A stretch of 35,414 bases of DNA from the NCBI GenBank assembly GCA_964599655.1, contig CAZRGV010000059.1, forward strand, positions 1 to 35,414, in the 5' to 3' direction. The stretch's first letter is position 1. Each line of letters opens with the position of its first letter. This stretch comes from CAZRGV01 sp964599655 (lineage in GTDB: Bacteria > Planctomycetota > Planctomycetia > Isosphaerales > Isosphaeraceae). The position numbers and the translations under genes were made by a program. This document shows, one piece after another, positions 29,468 to 35,414 of this stretch. The notes below the pieces were generated by a model that made no database searches, was not told where the DNA came from, and saw only the letters and a list, made by a program, of their open reading frames with translations.

Positions 29468-29950
29468 TCAATCTGTGAGCCGGCGAAGGCCCTGGAGCTT
29501 CCGCAAAAGCATCATCTCGCCACAATGGCAGGCCTCGTCGTGCAGGCCGTGAATGATCGACGACTGCACCGTCCGCGGCGAGCCGCTGGCCGATGCCCTC
29601 GCCAGAACCTCAGGCGTCAACTCGTGATAGATTTCCCGCATTCTCGATTGCTGATCCCGAAGCCTCTCGACCACCTCCTCGAGAGTTGGCCAGCGGTCGG
29701 CGGGAACCAGGTCGGGGCGGCTCTCCCAGCTAAAGATCTCGAACCAACCTTCGGGGGCCTGGGGCGGGCGGCCGATCGCCCCCATGGTCAGCCACTCGAC
29801 GACGATGAAGCTGTGGCCCGCGTGCCAGAGAATCGTGTTCCGCAAGCCCGGAGGGGTCCATCGCGCCTGTTCGGCGGTCAGTCCGTTGAGCACGCGAAAG
29901 GTCTTCCCACGAACCTCGTCGAGCAACGACACAAGCGGATTCTCGGACAT
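29468..29950 (-). CDS. DinB-like (DUF664-type) metal-binding protein
   Basis: A 160-residue protein of the four-helix DinB/YfiT fold. WHAGH (42-46) in helix 2 and IIHGLHDEACHCGEM (132-146) in the last helix supply the usual histidine ligands for a divalent metal. Members include thiol-dependent transferases acting on small thiols, but this one has no known substrate. The ATG at 29950 follows GAGGAT. It lies 50 bases upstream of the GspE start. Confidence 0.8.
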   Translation of the reverse strand: MSENPLVSLLDEVRGKTFRVLNGLTAEQARWTPPGLRNTILWHAGHSFIVVEWLTMGAIGRPPQAPEGWFEIFSWESRPDLVPADRWPTLEEVVERLRDQQSRMREIYHELTPEVLARASASGSPRTVQSSIIHGLHDEACHCGEMMLLRKLQGLRRLTD

Positions 29951-30100
29951 CGGTATCCTCGTCCTTGCTGTGGGGAATCACGAAAAAACGATGATGATCC
30001 GCGCGCTTCCGGAAATGCATCGCTTCCCTAACAGGTCTCCGGCGATCTTCGCGCGCCGAGGCTCTCCACCGCAAGGTCGCGCGGCGTCGCGTGCCGGCGA

Positions 30101-31182
30101 TCACGCGAAGAGGTCATCCAACCCGCGAATTCGGCCCGCCCGGGCCTCGTCCAGAAACCGCCCCAGCGGACGCGCGATCGTCGTCGCGCTGTCCCCCTTC
30201 ACGCGTTCGGGATGATCGATCTCCCGCGTGCTCGTCCGGACGATCAACGCCCCATCGGCCTGAGGCAATCGTGAAAGATTCTCNNNNNNNNNNACGCCGC
30301 GAATCGCCCCCCGCGGAGCAGGAAAAACTCGACGTCCGCCACATAAACCATCGCCACGGCCATGCCCCGCTCGCTGAGCCAGGCCGCCAGCCGGGGTAGG
30401 GCGGTCCGGCCCGCGAAGTCTCCCACCAGCGGAACGAGCCGGTCGCCAAGCTGAATCGCGCGCACCGCTTGGTAGAACGATTCGCGCGCCAGTAGATGAG
30501 CCGGTTGACCGTCGCGATCGGTCGTCTCGATCAACTCGGCGAACGTCGGATAGATCGGCATCGCCAGAAACCGGGCGTGCAGTCCCGGTCCGGCCAGCCG
30601 GCGCTGAAGGGTCGCCAACTCGCCCCACTCCTCGTCGCGAACCACCCCGAACGGCCGCAGAAACGCGGCCACCTCCGCCGTCGTCTCGTCGAGCAACGCC
30701 CGATCGACGCGCGCCCGGCCGAACGCGGTGACCAACTCCGAGGCCGTCGCGTCCCGATCCAGCCGCCGCAACGGCCGGCGCGCCGTGAGCCGAGTGAGAT
30801 AGCCCTCCCGATCGGCTGAGAGGCAAAACAGGGCCTTGTGCACCAAGTGCAGCAGCAGGTTCCGGCGCCGGAAGTCGACCACGAACGCCAGCCTCGGCCG
30901 GGTCTGTGCCACGTACGAGAAATTTTGATCGGGCCCAACGCCAAGATAGACCCCATCCTTCGGAACGCGGCGCGCCAGCTCACCGCAGACACGAGGAAAG
31001 GAATCTTCATTCGTAATCAGGTTATCAGCGTGCGGCCCCGACTCGGGTTCCGACAGTCGATCAACCAACGCGCCAAACGTCGGGTCACGATCGGGAAAAA
31101 GGATCTCCCGCAACGATTCTGGGGTGCCCACCTCGTCCCCCCGAATCCGATCGTGACCTCGACGAGCCCGCCCGCTCGACAC
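30101..31182 (-). CDS. Conserved protein of unknown function, interrupted by an assembly gap
   Basis: About 360 residues. The central sequence YLGVGPDQNFSYVAQTRPRLAFVVDFRRRNLLLHLVHKALF has a nucleotide-binding-like start (GVGPDQNF), and I recognise it as a widespread family annotated only as hypothetical in planctomycetes, acidobacteria and cyanobacteria. N-terminal SLREILF and EPESGPHADNLITNE, and C-terminal PLPRLAAWLSERGMAVAMVYVADVEFFLLRGG, are also typical. The 10-N gap at 30284-30293 breaks the frame: before it the protein reads GGRFAA, after it ENLSRLP. A SAM-methyltransferase-like fold is possible but unproven. The start is uncertain: ATG 31182, or GTG 31131. Confidence 0.7.
30284..30293. 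other. Assembly gap (10 N) inside the conserved hypothetical gene
   Basis: The two sides of the gap encode one protein in different frames, so the real gap length is not 10. It is probably a placeholder gap like the one at 17536. Confidence 0.95.
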
Positions 31183-31217
31183 GGAACCGAAGCAATCCTC
31201 CCGCCCACACTCTCGGG

Positions 31218-32537
31218 TCAGGTCAGATCCGTCAGCGGCCCATCCTTGCAGAAGTCGGCCTTGCCGAACCGCTCGATGTGATGACCCATTCCGTGCGCCA
31301 GCGAGATCAAGAGCCGGTTGTGCGGGACCCGGCGATACTTCAACGACCGGCCCATCCGGAAGTCGAGCCCGTTGCCCACCAGCACGAACGGAATGTTGTC
31401 GAGCGTGTGCGAGTTCCCCTTGCCCAGCTCGTTCGTCCAGACGATCAACGTGTTGTCGAGCAGGCTGCCGTTTCCACCCGGCTCGGGCGTCTCGGCCATC
31501 CGCTTGGCCATGTACGCCAGTTGCTCACAGTACCACTTGTTGATCTTCGTCAGCTTGTCCACCGCATCTTCGTTGCTATCCGGCTCGTGCGACAGCTCGT
31601 GATGCCCCTTGTCGATGCCCAGCCATCGCATCCGGGCCTGGCCCACCGAGTTCGTGATCTGGAACGTCGCCACCCGCGCGAAATCCGCCGCGAAACTATT
31701 GACCAGCAGGTCGATCTGCATCTTGCTGATCTTCGGAATGTTGTCGTTCTCCTCGTCCACCCCCGGCTCCAGCTCGGGAACCGCGTGGCCGACGTCCTCC
31801 TTGCGAGTGCTTTGAAGCTCCTGCTCCATCTCCCGGACGAACGTGGTGTGTTCGTCGAGCAGCCGCCGATCCTCGGCGCTCACGGACGACCGCACCTTCC
31901 CCAGGTCCGCTTGCAGGTCGTCCAGAATACTCTTGAGGCTCTCCTGGTCCTCCATGCGGCCATAAAGCTTGTCAAACATCTGGTAGGGATTATCGATCGG
32001 CGCGATCGGCTTGTTCGGGCCGGCGTACGACATCCGCGTCCACGTATCCGCCCGGTCGGGCACCATCACGCCGAACTCGAGCGACCCAAACCGGGTCCGC
32101 GTCTCGGGATTCGCCTGTAAAAAGTTCTTGATTTCCTGGTCGATCGAAATCCCGCTCGACCAGCCCGCCGGCGTGTCGGAGCCCCCTTGAATGTTCCCGG
32201 GGAACAGCTCGATGCCCGTCAGGAGGCAGCCGATCCCTCGCATGTGGTTGTCGCCGTCGCCCCGAACCCGGTCGCACACCCCGTGCAAGATCAAGGTCCG
32301 GTCGCGAAACGGCTCCAGCGGCGACAGAATCTCCTTGAGTTGAAACGATGCGCCTTCCTCATCCGGCCAGAAGTTCGAGGGCACCACGCCGTTCGGGCTG
32401 AACAGCACGACCAGGCGTTGTTTCCGACGCGACTGGTTCGCGAACCCCAGGCTCGGCAGGTTCAGCAGGAACGGCAGGGCGGCCGCGCCGATTCCAAGGT
32501 CCCGCATAAACTCGCGTCGGTTGCGTTTGTGTGCCAC
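31218..32537 (-). CDS. DUF1552 domain-containing protein, Tat-type signal
   Basis: A 439-residue protein. The N-terminus NRRREFMRD-like (KRNRREFMRDLGIGAA, residues 4-19) is a twin-arginine signal. The body shows family landmarks: LVVLFSPNGVVPSNFWP (42-58), LILHGVCDR, and RMRWLGIDKGHHELSHE (about 315-331) and TLIVWTNELGKGNSH (about 374-388). DUF1552 proteins are export partners of DUF1592 proteins in planctomycetes and are thought to take part in an oxidative or haem-linked surface process; the reaction is unknown. It starts at GTG 32537 after GGAGG at about 32544-32548. The DUF1592 gene lies 100 bases upstream. Confidence 0.9.
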   Translation of the reverse strand: MAHKRNRREFMRDLGIGAAALPFLLNLPSLGFANQSRRKQRLVVLFSPNGVVPSNFWPDEEGASFQLKEILSPLEPFRDRTLILHGVCDRVRGDGDNHMRGIGCLLTGIELFPGNIQGGSDTPAGWSSGISIDQEIKNFLQANPETRTRFGSLEFGVMVPDRADTWTRMSYAGPNKPIAPIDNPYQMFDKLYGRMEDQESLKSILDDLQADLGKVRSSVSAEDRRLLDEHTTFVREMEQELQSTRKEDVGHAVPELEPGVDEENDNIPKISKMQIDLLVNSFAADFARVATFQITNSVGQARMRWLGIDKGHHELSHEPDSNEDAVDKLTKINKWYCEQLAYMAKRMAETPEPGGNGSLLDNTLIVWTNELGKGNSHTLDNIPFVLVGNGLDFRMGRSLKYRRVPHNRLLISLAHGMGHHIERFGKADFCKDGPLTDLT

Positions 32538-32637
32538 GACATTCCTCCGTCAGGAATCCGGCGGTTCAAGAGCTGCCGCCATCACATCGTCGTTTCGGGA
32601 AATCGAGGAAAAACGCCCTCGCTCCATCCGTCCGCCG

Positions 32638-35076
32638 TCAGTCGGCCGACACGGTCGTCGACGCTCCCGCGCCCGGTTCCCAGCCCTTCAAGGCCGACGT
32701 CACGACGATCTCCACAATCAAGGACTGAATCCGATCATGACTCGACTCGAACGATTGCCGCAGCCTGCTCGGCGTCTCGGAACCGTACGCAAGAATCGGC
32801 TGCTTCACAAGGTAGTGGAACAACTGGTTGACGAAGGCCGCGTGCGTCTCCTCGCTGGTCGCCAGGTACGTCGCGAGCCCTCGCGCGCCCTCGAACGTCA
32901 CGAGTTTCCCCTCGGGAGTCTGGTACGACCCGCTGGCGTCGATCGGCCGCGACTTCTCTTCCTGACGATAGCGTCCAATCGCGTCGAAATGTTCCAGAGA
33001 AAAGCCCAGCGCGTTGATCATCCCGTGGCAATTCTGGCACATCTCGGGGCTCGTTTGAAGCGCCACCCGCTCCCTCGTGTTCAGGTTCGGATGCAGGTCG
33101 GGCGCCAACGGAGCGAACGCGGCGGGCGGCGGACGCAACGCCCGGCCCAGCACGTTGCGGGCGAGGAACACTCCGCGATGGATCGGCGAGCTCGTGTCGT
33201 TGTATGCAAACGCCGCCATCAGATACGGGTGGGACAGCACCCCGGCCCGATCCTCCGACTCGATCGCCACCTTCTGGAACGGCGCATCGGCCGGCAGATC
33301 GGCTCCGGCCCCGTAAAACTTCGCCAGTCGCCCGTTCAGGTACAGCGTGTTGTCCAGCAGAAACCGCCGAAAATCGGAGCCCTCGCCCCACACCACGTCG
33401 TCCAAGAACAAGTCGAGCGACGTCCGGAGGTCCGAGGCGATCGCCTCGTCAAACCCAGGGAACAACGCCGCATCCTTCGAAACGTCCGGAACCTGCGCAA
33501 TCTTCAGCCACTCATGAAGAAATTCACGCACTTTCGACCGCGTCCGCCGATCCGGCAACATCCGCTCAACCTGCGATACCACCTGCTCTCGCGAACTCAG
33601 GCGCCCCTCGGCGGCGGCCTTCAGCAGCTCCTCGTCGGGCAACGAGTCCCAGAGCCCGAACGAGATCCGCGACGCGACCTCGTACGGCCCCTGGCCGCCG
33701 TCAATTTCCCGGTAGAGAAAGCGCGGCGACTTCAGCGTCAGCATCACCACGCGCTTGACCGCGCTCTCCAGGTCCGGCGCGTCCTGGAACTGCCGTTGGA
33801 CATAGAGCGCCTTTTGCTCGTCGGTCAACGGCTTGCGGAACGCCCGTTCGGTGAAACGCGCGCAGAAGTCCCGAAGCTTCGCCTCACGGTCCTTCGCGTC
33901 GCGCTGGACCTTGGCCAGCTCCTCGAGCCGAGAGGTCACGTAATCGGCCACCTCGATCGCCGCCTCGGTCGTGGCCTCGTCCCACGCCTTCGAGACCGAC
34001 GTCCCTCGCTCGTAACCCACGCTTCGGTCATCGGGCGGAAACGGCGTCTCCAGAACGAACCGTTCGGGCGATCGGTCGGGCGAGAGGTTCCGCGACGGAA
34101 GGATCTCCTCGACGCGCTTCGGAGGTTTCCACGAAAGCGAGATCGACGCCTTCACTTCCGGCGGCTTCCCCTTCTGCTTCTTCGAATCGTCCACCCCTTG
34201 CTTGGCCTTCGAGAACTCCAGCCGGATCGGATAGGCACGTCCGCCAAGCAAGGTGATCGAACCGCGAAACTCCGTGTCATCGCCCGACTTCACCCACGCG
34301 TCGATCAACGGCCGCTCGTTGTCGTTGACCCAGAGCCTCGCCGCATGTTCGGTCCGCACGATGAATTCATACTCACCCGTCTCGGTTGCGAGAACCGATC
34401 CCTGCCATCGAATCGAAAACTGGTTCGGCTCGAACTTGTCCGGCTCGGGCCCGGGCCCCGTCACCCCAAAGTCGAACCGAACCTCGGGATCGACCCGATC
34501 GTACACGCGACCCCGGCCCCGGAAGCCCCTCGCGTTGAAATACTCCCCCTTCAGGCCCCGCGTCTCGCCCCAGCCGTCGCCCGGCGATCGAAAGCTCCCG
34601 ATCAGGTCGGTCAACGCGTTGCGATACTGCCGGACCGTCAGCCGCGAGAGCTCGATCCGCGCGGGCCGGTTCCTCGCCTGGGCCAGCGGCGAATAAAACG
34701 CGTCGTAGATGTAGGCCGCCACCTCCTCGGCCTCTTTCCCCACGCAGGCCTCGGGCTCGTCCTGCGGCATCGTCTTCGCGATCAGCTTGGCAAGCTGCTC
34801 CACCGACCGATCGCCCTGGAGCGGTCGAGGATGGAAATCCTCCGTTCCCTCGCCCGAATCCCCATGACACCAGGCGCACTTTTCCTTGTAAATCTTCGCG
34901 CCCGGCACGTCCTCCCCGGCCCTCGTGTTCGAAATCGGTCCCGTGATCAGCAGCGCGAGGACGCTCGCGAAGGCCAAGGTCCGACCACCATCCGGATCCG
35001 TCAGACGAGTCAGGCGTGTCAACATGGGAGGGTCCGCGATCGGCCAGCGGGTGTTCCGGTAGGGTCGCGTTTCCAT
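32638..35076 (-). CDS. DUF1592-family protein with haem-binding motifs and a PA14 domain
   Basis: An 812-residue exported protein. From the longer start it has a signal-like hydrophobic stretch (33-50). CAWCH (67-71) is a first c-type haem site, and a second CxxCH (CQNCH) lies near residue 690 in the C-terminal DUF1588/1585 region. Between them are the DUF1587 start (LSRLTVRQYRNALTDLIG, about 144-161), a PA14 carbohydrate-binding-like domain (about 175-330) and the DUF1592/1595 core. Such proteins occur almost only in planctomycetes and are probable surface oxidoreductases working with DUF1552. Start choice is uncertain: ATG 35076 or ATG 35025 (which begins MLTRLTRL), neither with a clear ribosome-binding site. 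It is probably first in the minus-strand operon. Confidence 0.88.
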   Translation of the reverse strand: METRPYRNTRWPIADPPMLTRLTRLTDPDGGRTLAFASVLALLITGPISNTRAGEDVPGAKIYKEKCAWCHGDSGEGTEDFHPRPLQGDRSVEQLAKLIAKTMPQDEPEACVGKEAEEVAAYIYDAFYSPLAQARNRPARIELSRLTVRQYRNALTDLIGSFRSPGDGWGETRGLKGEYFNARGFRGRGRVYDRVDPEVRFDFGVTGPGPEPDKFEPNQFSIRWQGSVLATETGEYEFIVRTEHAARLWVNDNERPLIDAWVKSGDDTEFRGSITLLGGRAYPIRLEFSKAKQGVDDSKKQKGKPPEVKASISLSWKPPKRVEEILPSRNLSPDRSPERFVLETPFPPDDRSVGYERGTSVSKAWDEATTEAAIEVADYVTSRLEELAKVQRDAKDREAKLRDFCARFTERAFRKPLTDEQKALYVQRQFQDAPDLESAVKRVVMLTLKSPRFLYREIDGGQGPYEVASRISFGLWDSLPDEELLKAAAEGRLSSREQVVSQVERMLPDRRTRSKVREFLHEWLKIAQVPDVSKDAALFPGFDEAIASDLRTSLDLFLDDVVWGEGSDFRRFLLDNTLYLNGRLAKFYGAGADLPADAPFQKVAIESEDRAGVLSHPYLMAAFAYNDTSSPIHRGVFLARNVLGRALRPPPAAFAPLAPDLHPNLNTRERVALQTSPEMCQNCHGMINALGFSLEHFDAIGRYRQEEKSRPIDASGSYQTPEGKLVTFEGARGLATYLATSEETHAAFVNQLFHYLVKQPILAYGSETPSRLRQSFESSHDRIQSLIVEIVVTSALKGWEPGAGASTTVSAD

Positions 35077-35414
35077 CGACCGGGCGGGACAGCCCGGAAA
35101 CCAGGCAACCCACGTCCAGAGTCGGGCGGGTGGGCGTCAGGGCGGGAGCACGCGTTGCGGATGAGGGTTATCTGGTTGGCCGAGGCTCATCACGAACCCG
35201 CGTGCCCGGCTCGCAAGACGCTCGGATTGCCCCATCGTTCAACAAGAATCCTACCCGGTTCGTCCACCAAGAACAAGTCTCCGTCTCAACCGAAGCTCCC
35301 GCCTCATCGAGCACAATCCACCCCTCCAATCCGCGCCACCCGCCCGACGCGTTCCAGACCCGAACGCGGGCCTTCGCAAGCAGGGGTGGCTGGGGTCGTG
35401 TCGACCCCAGGTCC
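35077..35414. other. Right-end intergenic region with a terminal hairpin (35392-35408)
   Basis: No gene is supported in the last 338 bases; the promoter of the minus-strand operon should lie in it. GGGGTCG (35392-35398) pairs with CGACCCC (35402-35408) around a three-base loop, close to the window edge. It may be a terminator of a gene outside the window or a repeated intergenic palindrome. Confidence 0.4.

Overview
The window (about 35.4 kb, GC-rich) reads as a draft chromosome piece from a planctomycete, most likely of the Isosphaeraceae type. The evidence is the protein content: a DUF1559 prepilin, the DUF1592/DUF1552 pair, Tat-exported Gfo/Idh/MocA oxidoreductases, a ThuA-like protein, a PL10 pectate lyase and an exported repeat protein with an LExRxLLS N-terminal motif. 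Five runs of N (7171-7221, 11294-11310, 17112-17180, 17536-17545, 30284-30293) are scaffold gaps. All three gaps with coding sequence on both sides have lengths that do not keep the reading frame.

Layout. Bases 1-5966 (+) hold a Tad/Flp-type pilus operon: the CpaB tail, CpaE, CpaF, TadB, TadC and a small membrane protein. Next come a degenerate receiver protein (6222-6710), a Tat Gfo/Idh/MocA oxidoreductase broken by a gap and a one-base deletion (6828-8256), and a peroxiredoxin fused to a Ser/Thr kinase (8360-9724). Bases 12701 to 9747 on the minus strand are a dense array of 18 tRNA genes with readable anticodons plus one tRNA-like remnant. The array is interrupted by one small conserved hypothetical gene and by an HNH endonuclease gene, and several of its tRNAs are structurally abnormal. 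Bases 13114-17014 (+) hold an MFS transporter, a lipoprotein cytochrome and a second Gfo/Idh/MocA protein. Bases 17181-23197 (+) are a type II secretion/type IV pilus-like operon with three consecutive GspF-type proteins, GspI-, GspJ- and GspK-like proteins and a DUF1559 prepilin, mostly joined by 4-base stop/start overlaps. Then come a surface repeat protein behind a sigma-54-like promoter (23550-24824), a minus-strand ThuA-like gene, and a translationally coupled pectate lyase and GIN-domain lipoprotein pair (26272-28169). The right end (35076 to 28183, minus) runs DUF1592, DUF1552, an uncharacterised conserved protein, a DinB-like protein and a GspE-type ATPase.

How they fit together. The GspE ATPase is the natural motor for the three GspF platforms and pseudopilins, although it lies about 5 kb away on the other strand. 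The tad genes would make a separate pilus. The sugar-related exported enzymes fit the polysaccharide-degrading life of planctomycetes.

The two loci most worth following up are the peroxiredoxin-kinase fusion, which looks like a one-protein peroxide sensor and signalling kinase, and the tRNA array with its embedded HNH and hypothetical genes. All functional statements rest on reading translated sequence and motifs by eye. No database search or structure prediction was run.
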